Shown in pieces: positions 1 through 6,560 of a stretch of DNA of 9,185 bases. This DNA is from an uncultured Mycoplasma sp. (GTDB lineage Bacteria; Bacillota_I; Bacilli_A; Mycoplasmatales; Metamycoplasmataceae), in the NCBI GenBank assembly GCA_947041065.1, contig CAMRCV010000012.1, positions 1 to 9,185 on the forward strand, read 5' to 3'. The number at the start of each line of letters is the position of its first letter. Position 1 is the first letter of the stretch. The position numbers were made by a program, and so were the translations under genes. Under the pieces are notes generated by a model. It had not been told where the DNA came from. It worked only from the letters and a program-made list of their open reading frames with translations, and did not search any database.

Positions 1-1
1 C

Positions 2-403
2 GGACAAGTTATTGATGATATTTTTCAACAAAATGATTTTGATAATTTAATTAGTATTACTAGACCAAAAACAAGCAACTCTCTTGACTTTTCTTTTAGT
101 GGGATTAAAACACAAGTGATTAATATGATTCATAACGGCGCACAAAAACAACAACCAATTGATGTTAACTTATTAGCATACTCATTTCAAAAACAAGCAA
201 TTGATTATTTAATTGATGTTACCAAAAAAGCAATAGCAATATATAAGCCCAAAACATTAATTTTATCAGGGGGTGTTAGTGCTAATTCATATTTAAGAAA
301 TGAATATTTAAAATTACACAAAAATACCTTAATTCCTATTGAAGGATTTTCAACTGATAACGGGCCAATGATCGCTATAGCTGCCGAAGTTTTGTGTAAA
401 TAA
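2..403 (+). CDS. tsaD: TsaD, tRNA N6-threonylcarbamoyladenosine transferase (3' part)
   Basis: This is the C-terminal 133 residues of TsaD (Kae1/YgjD/Gcp), running in from the left edge, so its start is not visible. TsaD transfers the threonylcarbamoyl group from threonylcarbamoyl-AMP to A37 of ANN-decoding tRNAs, together with TsaB and TsaE, in the cytoplasm. Visible family motifs are FSFSGIKT at fragment residues 30-37, SGGVSAN at 89-95 (nucleotide-binding loop of the ASKHA fold) and STDNGPMIA at about 117-125. The Asp of the last motif is a metal ligand in the family, where the usual form is TDNAAMIA. The stop is TAA at 401-403. The next promoter lies only about 35 nt downstream and no hairpin terminator is visible between them, so some read-through into the permease leader is possible. 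The identification is secure from the three motifs and their spacing. Confidence 0.95.
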   Translation, partial: GQVIDDIFQQNDFDNLISITRPKTSNSLDFSFSGIKTQVINMIHNGAQKQQPIDVNLLAYSFQKQAIDYLIDVTKKAIAIYKPKTLILSGGVSANSYLRNEYLKLHKNTLIPIEGFSTDNGPMIAIAAEVLCK

Positions 404-438
404 AAAATACAAATTTAATCAAGAAACATTTTTTTAAT

Positions 439-444
439 TATAAT
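439..444 (+). promoter_or_regulatory. Promoter -10 box of the purine permease transcript
   Basis: A perfect TATAAT lies in a run of A/T 36 nt after the tsaD stop. The predicted transcription start, about 7 nt downstream, is near base 451, which is the first base of the closing stem TGTAC/GTACA of the structured leader. There is no good -35 box (TTAATC at about 414-419 is poor), as is common in mollicutes. The box is seen in the sequence; the start point is inferred. Confidence 0.6.
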
Positions 445-450
445 AATATA

Positions 451-525
451 TGTACAATAATCCAACGTTGTTGGTTTAGGAGAAATATCACGTTGTGTTA
501 TTTCGAACACTATAATTTGCGTACA
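451..525 (+). promoter_or_regulatory. Structured leader RNA upstream of the purine permease: riboswitch candidate
   Basis: A closing stem TGTAC (451-455) with GTACA (521-525) can enclose two hairpins. The first is CCAAC-GTT-GTTGG (462-474), a perfect 5-bp stem. The second (482-504) pairs GAAATATCAC with GTGTTATTTC with one U-U mismatch and again has a GTT loop. The seven-base word ACGTTGT occurs in both (465-471, 490-496). An alternative second hairpin is GTGTT/AACAC (495-499 with 506-510), followed by ACTAT. Parts resemble a purine aptamer: ATAATCC, GGTTT-GGAG and ACTAT, the last being the J3/1 pattern with C74. However, the conserved J2/3 UUUCUACC is absent. The leader is followed by a terminator hairpin and then a purine transporter, which is the context of a purine-sensing riboswitch. 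The ligand and class are not established; it could also be a protein-binding leader. Confidence 0.45.
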
Positions 526-540
526 AACAAAATTAAATAC

Positions 541-574
541 AGCAACTTCTTCATAGAATTGCTATTTTTATTTT
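541..574 (+). terminator. Attenuator-like intrinsic terminator in the permease leader
   Basis: AGCAA (541-545) pairs with TTGCT (559-563), and TTCT (547-550) pairs with AGAA (555-558). This leaves C546 bulged and a loop TCAT at 551-554, giving 9 bp in total. A U-rich tract ATTTTTATTTT (564-574) follows directly. It lies between the leader promoter and the permease ribosome binding site, so it would stop transcription before the gene. The 5' arm plus one base, CAGCAAC (540-546), can instead pair with GTTGTTG (467-473) of the first leader hairpin with one G-U pair. This gives a plausible antiterminator switch. Confidence 0.65.
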
Positions 575-596
575 GAAAAAAAGAAAGGATATATTT

Positions 597-2099
597 ATGA
601 ATTTTATAAAAAGTTATTTTGCATTTGATGAAAGAAAAGCGACCTTTAAAAAAGAAATCATTGGTGGGATATCCACGTTTCTAGCAATGGCCTATATTTT
701 AGCTGTCAACCCTTCAATAGTTGGTGATAGTTTAATGAACCCAGGTTCTCCAGAAACGGCAGCTAATCTTTCTGGTGGTTTATTTTTAGCAACCGCGATT
801 TCTGCATTTTTTGCAACAATGCTTATGGGGTTATGGGCCAATATACCAATTGGTCTTGCCCCCGGAATGGGACTGAATGCTTTTTTTGCATATACAGTCT
901 CTCAATCAATAGGATTCAATGGCGCTTTAACGGTTACAATTCTTTCAGGATTTCTTTATTTCCTGATAGTTGTTACTCCAGCCAGGGATTTTATTACCCA
1001 AAAAATACCTACTAACTTAAAGCTTGCCATTGGAGCAGCTTTAGGTTTTTTTATTGCTTATTTAGGAATGCAAAGTTCTGGAATTATTCAATCAAATAAC
1101 AACACACTAACAGGACTAGGAGATTTTAGTAATGGATTAGTTATCTTATCAGTGGTGATGTTATTTTTAGGTTTAGTGCTTCACTACCTAAAAATCCCGG
1201 GAGGAATTTTAATCACAATGGTTGTCGGTGCAATAATATTAATTATATTATTACAAACTGGGGCAATTGCCAATGTAGATAAAAATCATTCACTATTAGG
1301 AAGCTATGCTGACTTTAGCACTTTTAAACAAGTCGCTCAAGGAGGTTGATTAGGATTTGCTGATGCTAATGTTTGAAAATCTCCGATGACATATTTAGGA
1401 ATTTTTTCCTTTGTATATTTAGATTTCTTTGATACCACAGGAACTTTAATGTCGTTGAATAGAATGATTAACTTAGATAAGACAGATAAACATTGAATGA
1501 ACAAAGCAAACAAGGTTGATGCTATAGGAACTGTTGTAGGTGCCGCAATAGGAGCAACTACTGTAACATCTTTTGTTGAATCAACAGTTGGTGTATCTGC
1601 CGGAGCAAAAACTGGGTTTTCATCTTTAGTAACTGCTTCAATGTTTGGACTATCTATTGCTACATGACCAATCTTACAAGTCTTTATGCCTATTCCTGTT
1701 TTAAATGGTGAAACGATGACTTTCTATCAACCAATTATTGGTCCGATTTTAATCATTGTGGGAACGTTAATGATTTCTCAATTAAAACATTTTGAATGAG
1801 AAATTACAATTGATATTCCGATGTTGTTTTTAACAATTATGTTTATGATGTTAACTAACTCTATTGCAGAAGGAATGGCGGCTGGAGCAATTACATTTTT
1901 AGTTATGAATTTTTTCGGTGGACTAATTCAAAAAATTACTAAAAAGAAAAAAGTGATTGAATCAATGGAAATTCAATTTAGCACTTCCTCCCCTCCTGTT
2001 AAAACTCGAGACTTTAATTATTGAAAAAGAATTAACTGAGTCATTGTCTTTATTGCAGTGTTCTCAATTACCTTTATCATTATTGGAATCTTTATTTAA
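597..2099 (+). CDS. AzgA/PbuG-type purine (guanine/hypoxanthine) permease
   Basis: This is a 500-residue multi-pass membrane transporter of the NCS2/AzgA branch, which imports hypoxanthine, guanine or adenine with protons. Family motifs are GGISTFLAMAYILAVNP (residues 23-39), DFFDTTGT (276-283) and ESTVGVSAGAKTG (328-340), the last with Lys where Arg is usual. It also has NSIAEGMAAGAITF in the penultimate helical region. The last cytoplasmic loop is long and polar (KKITKKKK and onward) before a final hydrophobic helix, which makes the protein somewhat longer than the usual 430-450 residues. ATG 597 is preferred because AAGAAAGG at 581-588 is a well-spaced ribosome binding site; an upstream TTG at 573 lies within the terminator tail. 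Seven TGA codons (1347, 1374, 1494, 1665, 1797, 2022, 2037) must be read as Trp, beside one TGG at 834. Expression is probably controlled by the structured leader and attenuator. Exact substrate not determined. Confidence 0.93.
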
Positions 2100-2105
2100 A
2101 AAACG

Positions 2106-2137
2106 ACAACTTCTTATTTATAAGGGGTTGTTTTTTT
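2106..2137 (+). terminator. Intrinsic terminator after the purine permease
   Basis: ACAACTTCTTA (2106-2116) pairs with TAAGGGGTTGT (2121-2131) over 11 bp with two G-U pairs, around a TTTA loop. A run of T (2131-2137) follows. It starts 7 nt after the permease stop and is the strongest terminator in the window. Its T-run and 3' arm also lie where a -35 element of the following ung promoter would be. Confidence 0.85.
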
Positions 2138-2148
2138 ATGAATTTAAG

Positions 2149-2154
2149 TATAAT
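2149..2154 (+). promoter_or_regulatory. -10 box of ung, placed for a leaderless transcript
   Basis: A perfect TATAAT ends 6 nt before the ATG at 2161, so the expected start point is the A or next base of the start codon. TTGTTT at 2128-2133, partly inside the preceding terminator, is a possible weak -35 with a 15-nt spacer. No Shine-Dalgarno sequence lies between the terminator and the ATG, which agrees with a leaderless mRNA. Confidence 0.6.
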
Positions 2155-2160
2155 TATTTT

Positions 2161-2817
2161 ATGATGGATCAAGAATATATTAATTTCATAAACTCACAAT
2201 TAGCATTACCGTATTATCAAGAGGTAATGGATTTTTTACAAAAAGAAATAGCATCTGAAAAAATTATCTATCCTAAAGAAGAACAAAGATTTAAAGCATT
2301 TGCAGCTACTCCTTTTAATAAAATGAAAATTGTAATTTTCGGACAAGATCCATATCACTCACCAAATGTTGCCGATGGTTTAGCGTTTTCAACCCAAACA
2401 TCTAAAACGCCCAAATCTTTAGCAAACATTTTTAAAGAATTAAAAAATGAGTATCCTGATGTTACAGTTAATAATAATAATTTGGAACCATGAGCCAAGC
2501 AAGGAGTTTTGTTGTTAAATACCTCTTTATCTGTTGAGGCGGGCAAACCAAATAGTCATGCCAAAATTGGTTGAAATATTTTTATAGAAAATCTATTGAA
2601 ATACTTAAATGACCATAAAGAATTTTTAATATTTGTCTTATGAGGTAATGAAGCTAAAAAATTAAAACCTTTAATTGCTGATAAGTTTCATATATTAGAA
2701 TCCACTCACCCTTCACCCTTTAGTTTTTATAAAGGTTTTCTAGGAAATAATCATTTTAAAAAGGTGAATAAAATAATTTTAGAAAATAATTTGGAAGTGA
2801 TTGATTGAAATTTGTAA
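2161..2817 (+). CDS. ung: Uracil-DNA glycosylase, family 1
   Basis: This 218-residue enzyme removes uracil from DNA after cytosine deamination or dUMP misincorporation, beginning base-excision repair. The catalytic water-activating loop GQDPYH is at residues 61-66 (Asp63), and the minor-groove loop HPSPFS is at 183-188 (His183; the usual form is HPSPLS). The reading frame is open upstream to about 1957, but that stretch overlaps the permease and its terminator, so the start is placed at ATG 2161; ATG 2164 follows immediately and is an alternative. The length matches the bacterial family (about 220 residues). Four TGA codons (2491, 2572, 2641, 2806) encode Trp, including family-conserved positions such as LWGNEA, and no TGG is used. 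No ribosome binding site is visible. The gene is probably transcribed alone from the TATAAT just ahead of it. Confidence 0.95.
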
Positions 2818-2853
2818 AACCAAACATTTTTTAGTTATTTTTCTACAAAATAG

Positions 2854-2859
2854 TATAAT
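2854..2859 (+). promoter_or_regulatory. Promoter -10 box of the rplK-rplA operon
   Basis: A perfect TATAAT lies 37 nt after the ung stop. A weak TTAGTT at 2831-2836 has the right 17-nt spacing for a -35. The predicted start is near 2866, where a small hairpin begins (GCAAT-GTAA-ATTGC, 2866-2879, with a GNRA-type loop). This gives a leader of about 94 nt before rplK. Confidence 0.65.
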
Positions 2860-2865
2860 TAGTGA

Positions 2866-2934
2866 GCAATGTAAATTGCCCTAGCGTGAAAGTGGAAGGG
2901 TTTTAATTAATCCGTCTGACCACGATAGATCAGA
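2866..2934 (+). promoter_or_regulatory. rplK leader: probable L1-binding autoregulatory site
   Basis: GTGG (2892-2895) can pair with CCAC (2920-2923), and GGGTT (2898-2902) with AATCC (2909-2913). An uneven internal loop remains between the two stems: AA on one side and GTCTGA on the other. This has the same plan as the L1 site in helix 77 of 23S rRNA, where GGUGG, a short GA, and GGC face GACC, UUGAAAUA and CCACC. In bacteria L1 represses its own operon by binding such a mimic in the mRNA leader. A competing hairpin, TCTGA/TCAGA (2915-2919 with 2930-2934), would put CCAC in its loop, so a pseudoknot or switch is also possible. The pairings are seen in the sequence; L1 binding is inferred. 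Confidence 0.5.
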
Positions 2935-2959
2935 ATAAAAACAAATGAGGAGCACAACT

Positions 2960-3547
2960 ATGGCAAAAAAAATAGTTCGTATTGCTAAATTGGAATTTAA
3001 TGCTGGTCAAGCTAAACCAGGACCTGAATTAGCAGGACTTGGAATAGTAATGCCAGAATTTACAAGACAATTTAACGATGAAACAAAAGACAGAGGAAAC
3101 GAACCGGTTCCGGTTGAAATTACAATTTTTAGTGATAAATCATTCACATTTAAATTATTTTCAGCACCAGCTGCATATAAATTATTACAAGCAGCAGGAA
3201 TAACAAAAGGTAGTGCCAATTCTAAAACAACAATCGTTGGTAAAATTACTAAGAAACAATTAGAAGAAATTGCAACTTACAAATTATCTGACTTAAATAC
3301 AGATAATCTAGAACAAGGAATGAAAATTATTTCAGGAACAGCTAGAAATATGGGAATCGCTATTGAAGGTGTTGATAATATCGAACAAATGATGAAAGAT
3401 GCTAAAGAAGCAACACTTGCTGAAGCAAAATCTAATATAGATCAAATTAAATTTGAAGCTGAAGCAGCTGCTGCGGCAGAAAATGCAGACGTTTCAGCTG
3501 AAGTTGAAGTTATTGGTAAAAAAGACGAAACTGAAGGTGATAAATAA
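2960..3547 (+). CDS. rplK: 50S ribosomal protein L11, with C-terminal extension
   Basis: L11 binds helices 43/44 of 23S rRNA at the GTPase-associated centre and takes part in factor binding. Residues 1-135 match the family: MAKKIVRIAKLEFNAGQAKP at the start, PVPVEITIFSDKSFTFKLFSAPAA (about 49-72), and the rRNA-binding end GTARNMGIAIEG (126-137). ATG 2960 is chosen for its clean Shine-Dalgarno GAGGAG (2947-2952); the in-frame ATG at 2945 just precedes that site. At 195 residues it is about 55 longer than the usual 141. Residues about 138-195 form an Ala/Glu/Lys-rich, probably helical and acidic tail. The N-terminal proline loop is also shorter than in E. coli (PGPELAGLGIVMPEF in place of PSPPVGPALGQQGVNIMEF). 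No Trp codons. It is first in an operon with rplA, and its TAA overlaps the rplA ATG by 1 nt. Confidence 0.96.
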   Translation: MAKKIVRIAKLEFNAGQAKPGPELAGLGIVMPEFTRQFNDETKDRGNEPVPVEITIFSDKSFTFKLFSAPAAYKLLQAAGITKGSANSKTTIVGKITKKQLEEIATYKLSDLNTDNLEQGMKIISGTARNMGIAIEGVDNIEQMMKDAKEATLAEAKSNIDQIKFEAEAAAAAENADVSAEVEVIGKKDETEGDK

Positions 3548-4242
3548 TGGCTAAACATATAAGTAAAAATATCAAAAAATCATTAGAACAATTTGATCAA
3601 ACACAAGAATATTCATTAAAAGAAGCAATTGAAATAATTAAAAAAGTTTCTTATGTTAAATTTGATGCATCTATTGATTTAGCTTTTAACTTGAATCTTG
3701 ATACAAGAAAAGCAGAACAACAATTAAGAGGTTCAGTTTTATTACCAAACGGTACAGGGAAAAAAATTCGTGTATTAGTAGCAACAGATGATCCTAAAAA
3801 TCAAGAAGCTTCTAAAAAAGCTGGTGCTGACATTGTTGCATCTGGTTTAGAATTAGAAGAAATCTTGAAAAAAGGTGTTTTTGAATTCGACGTTATGGTT
3901 GCAGAACCAAAGATGATGATTACACTTGGTAAATACGGAAAAGTATTGGGACCAAAAGGTCTAATGCCTAACCCTAAAACAGGAACAGTTACTCCTGATC
4001 CTGCTAAAGCAGTTGAAGAACTGAAAAAAGGTAAAGCTAACTACCGTGCTGATAAAGCAGGAATCGTTCATTCATTAATAGGAAAAGTATCTATGGATAC
4101 AGCTGCACTTGTTGAAAACAGTGAAGTAGTTATTTCTTTAATGAGAAAATTAAAACCAGCAACTATTAAAGGTCAATATTTAATTAGTTTAACAATTTCT
4201 TCAACAATGGGTCCTTCAATTACAATTAAACAAAATGCTTAA
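3547..4242 (+). CDS. rplA: 50S ribosomal protein L1
   Basis: L1 forms the mobile stalk at the ribosomal E site by binding helices 76-78 of 23S rRNA, and in many bacteria represses its own operon. The 231-residue length is normal. Family signatures are FDASIDLAFNLNLDTRKAEQ (39-58), LRGSVLLPNGTGK (60-72), the L1 signature LGPKGLMPNPKTGTVT (134-149), and the C-terminal STMGPSI motif (219-225). The start ATG shares its A with the rplK stop TAA (TAATG), so translation is probably coupled. AAGGTGA just upstream, inside rplK, can serve as the ribosome binding site. No Trp codons. The T-run after the stop has no stem ahead of it, so the transcript may continue into the following glycosyltransferase. 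Confidence 0.97.
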   Translation: MAKHISKNIKKSLEQFDQTQEYSLKEAIEIIKKVSYVKFDASIDLAFNLNLDTRKAEQQLRGSVLLPNGTGKKIRVLVATDDPKNQEASKKAGADIVASGLELEEILKKGVFEFDVMVAEPKMMITLGKYGKVLGPKGLMPNPKTGTVTPDPAKAVEELKKGKANYRADKAGIVHSLIGKVSMDTAALVENSEVVISLMRKLKPATIKGQYLISLTISSTMGPSITIKQNA

Positions 4243-4272
4243 TTATTTTTTGTTACAAATTAAAGGTAAAAT

Positions 4273-5415
4273 ATGAAAAAAGTTTTAATTATTAGTTTAA
4301 GTGCGCATAACACTTTGGGTGGCACACAAAATTATAATACTAAATTAATTCATATATTACAAGCCAACAATTACAAAGTTACTGAATACAATTGTAATGT
4401 TGTTTTTGATAAACCAAATGGAAACATTATTGATGGTGTGGAAATTTTAAACAATTCATCAATTACTAGCCCATCATCTTTTAGGCCCACTGAGGCTTAT
4501 AGGTATATGAAGCAAGTTAGTATAGCAGATTTTGAAATATCACAATTAGTCAATAATAATGACTATGATTTAATTATTGATTCTCGACAATCTCCTTATT
4601 CTCATAAGAAAAAATACGGAAGAGAATTTGTGAAAAATGCCAATTGTGTTTGAGTACAACATCTTTCGCCAGCAATTTATTCTGGTGAACATATTACTAA
4701 TAAGTTTTTTACTATTTTTACTAAGTTATTCATGGGAGGCAAAAGAAATGTTCTTTATGCCCATGATAACTTGGTGCTTTTTGATGAATATAATTTACGC
4801 AAACTAATTCCTGCAAGAATGAAGGGTAAAAATGTTCATTTAGTTCATTTATCTCATAAAGTTGATCTTGTTCCTCAAAGTAATAAGTTTAATTTTGAGA
4901 AAAGAAAATATGAGATAGCTTATATAGGACGAATCATTCAATTTCAAAAAAATATTAATTTTTTAATCAAAGCATCAAAAAACATCAAAACTAAAATTAA
5001 TGTTTGAGGTAATGGTGATGAAAAGATAATTAAAACAATCTCTAAAACTATGACTTATAATGGCTTTATCCAACAAGATAAAATAGATTCAGTATTAAAG
5101 GAATTAAAATTTTTGGTTGTTTGTTCAAAATGAGAAGGATTCCCTTTTATCTTAGTTCAAGCAATGATGAATGGAACAATACCTATTGTTATTGATACAT
5201 ATCCATCAGCTAAATATTTAACTAAATTTGGTTTTCTTTTAAAATCATCAATTAAACCAAAAGCTTTTGCTGAGGAAATAAATATGATTATGAACATGGA
5301 TGAAAAACACTTAATTGAATTGTCAAAGAAAAATATGGAATTTGCTAAACAAAATTTATCAGAAGAAAAATTCACATCAGCATGAAAAGAAATTATTCAA
5401 AAATATACTAAGTAG
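4273..5415 (+). CDS. GT-B fold glycosyltransferase, GT4-like
   Basis: This 380-residue sugar transferase is probably cytoplasmic or membrane-associated and uses a nucleotide-sugar donor. The N-terminal Rossmann half starts MKKVLIISLSAHNTLGG (Gly16-Gly17 is the usual acceptor-side glycine pair). The C-terminal half carries the family core: YIGRIIQFQKNINFL (about 217-231, with the conserved Arg220 and Lys226), WGNGDE (245-250), a NGFIQQDKI segment, and WEGFPFILVQAMMNG (287-301). That last motif corresponds to E-x7-E of retaining GT4 enzymes, but the second Glu is Gln296 here. Four TGA codons (4651, 5005, 5131, 5383) are Trp. The ribosome binding site is AAAGG at 4262-4266. The gene begins 30 nt after rplA without a visible terminator, and its stop is 1 nt from the thiI stop on the other strand. 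Donor and acceptor are unknown; glycolipid or capsule synthesis is plausible for a mollicute. Confidence 0.85.
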
Positions 5416-5416
5416 A

Positions 5417-6559
5417 TTATTTAAAATATTTTATTTCAATATTTTCTAAAATACCCTTTTCTTCCATTTCTTCTAAATGAGATAATTCTTGTTCTAAATT
5501 TTGAGCTATTTTGACACTAGGTTTTGTCGCGGGATTGGCAGGAGCAAATAATTCGCAAGCTTCACTAGCTTTAATAATTGAGGTATTGTAAGTATTTATT
5601 GCAATACCTTTTTTGATAATTTCTAATTTATCATAAGTTAATAAAGGTCGATAGACAGGCAAGTTAGCTTGTGTTTGAACTACCGACATAGCTTCTAGAG
5701 TTTGTGAAGCAACTTGTCCTAAGTTTTCTCCATTGCTGATTCCTAGATAATTATTTTCTCTAGCAATAATAGAAGCAATTCTATAAAAACTTCTTCTCAT
5801 TAAAATGATTTTATATGCTTGCTTAGATGTTAGGCCAATATAATTCATTAAGTCAGTATAGTTAAAACTATAAAGTTTTGAAGAACCTTGATACTTTGTT
5901 AGTGTGCTAATAATTTGATCAACTTTTTCCATAGTTTTAACATCAGTGTGTGGTGGAGTTAAAAAAGATAAGAAATCAATTCTTACACCACGCTTCATCA
6001 TTTCAAAGGCAGCAACTGGAGAATCAATTCCTCCAGAAATTAAGTGAATTACATTCCCTGCCGTTCCCACTGGTAAACCACCTAGACCAGGTATCTTGTT
6101 TGAAAAGATATAAGTGTATTCCTTATGAACCTCAATATTAAACTCGACATCAGGGTTTTTTATTTGCACTTTATAATCAGTGTTCTTTAAAATAAACGAC
6201 CCAAAATAATTATTCATTTCCATAGATGACATTTCAAAATCTTTAAAACTTCTGCGAGAAATACATTTAAATGTTTTAGCGTCTTTATCAAATAACTTCT
6301 TTAATGTTTCTTCGATATCACTTACATTAGATGCAGAAACATAAACTCCAGAAAAAGAAGATATTCCAAAAACATACTTTAAATTATCCATAGTTTCGGC
6401 AGAGTATTTTAAATAAATTCTGTCAAAAGAAACGACGATATCTTCTTCTTTAAGGTTACATGTTTTTTTGATATTTCTTGCTAAAGTTCTAATGAACCCC
6501 ATTTTATTTTTACCTTTAAGAGATAACTCTCCATATCTAACTAAAATCTTGTTATACAT
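5417..6559 (-). CDS. thiI: ThiI, tRNA 4-thiouridine synthase (sulfurtransferase)
   Basis: ThiI adenylates U8 of tRNA and inserts sulfur to give 4-thiouridine; in some bacteria it also serves thiamine thiazole synthesis. The 380 residues comprise the N-terminal ferredoxin-like region (ILVRYGELSLKGKNK, 5-19) and a THUMP domain (about 60-160). A PP-loop ATPase domain follows, with the ATP-binding SGGIDSP at 175-181 and SNGENLGQVASQT at 275-287. Cys335, in ACELFAPANPATKP, is at the position of the family's catalytic cysteine (E. coli Cys344). There is no C-terminal rhodanese domain, as in Bacillus-type ThiI, so sulfur must come directly from a cysteine desulfurase. The start ATG is 1 nt after the ezrA stop, with GGGAG in the 3' end of ezrA as ribosome binding site, so the two are co-transcribed. 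The protein contains no Trp. Confidence 0.95.
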   Translation of the reverse strand: MYNKILVRYGELSLKGKNKMGFIRTLARNIKKTCNLKEEDIVVSFDRIYLKYSAETMDNLKYVFGISSFSGVYVSASNVSDIEETLKKLFDKDAKTFKCISRRSFKDFEMSSMEMNNYFGSFILKNTDYKVQIKNPDVEFNIEVHKEYTYIFSNKIPGLGGLPVGTAGNVIHLISGGIDSPVAAFEMMKRGVRIDFLSFLTPPHTDVKTMEKVDQIISTLTKYQGSSKLYSFNYTDLMNYIGLTSKQAYKIILMRRSFYRIASIIARENNYLGISNGENLGQVASQTLEAMSVVQTQANLPVYRPLLTYDKLEIIKKGIAINTYNTSIIKASEACELFAPANPATKPSVKIAQNLEQELSHLEEMEEKGILENIEIKYFK

Positions 6560-6560
6560 A

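Noticed and set aside
462..504. A guanidine-II (mini-ykkC) riboswitch, because of two tandem hairpins with ACG near the loop
   Set aside because: That class needs ACGR tetraloops closed by stable stems. Setting ACGT as the loop destroys the stems here, and the downstream gene is a purine permease.
451..525. A canonical purine riboswitch
   Set aside because: The J2/3 core UUUCUACC is missing, the kissing-loop G-G/C-C pairs are not evident, and the GUU-capped hairpins do not fit that fold. It is kept only as an unclassified candidate.
573..596. TTG at 573 as the permease start
   Set aside because: It lies at the end of the terminator U-tract with no ribosome binding site. ATG 597 has AAGAAAGG at the right distance.
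1957..2160. An N-terminal extension of Ung
   Set aside because: The frame is open, but it overlaps the permease coding region and the terminator. Family length and motif spacing fit a start at 2161.
4243..4272. A terminator between rplA and the glycosyltransferase
   Set aside because: There is a run of T (ATTTTTTG) but no GC-containing stem ahead of it.
5423..5445. AAAATATT/AATATTTT inverted repeat at the convergent gene ends as a bidirectional terminator
   Set aside because: The stem is entirely A-T, lies inside the thiI coding end, and has no clean T-run on the minus strand. It is too weak to call.
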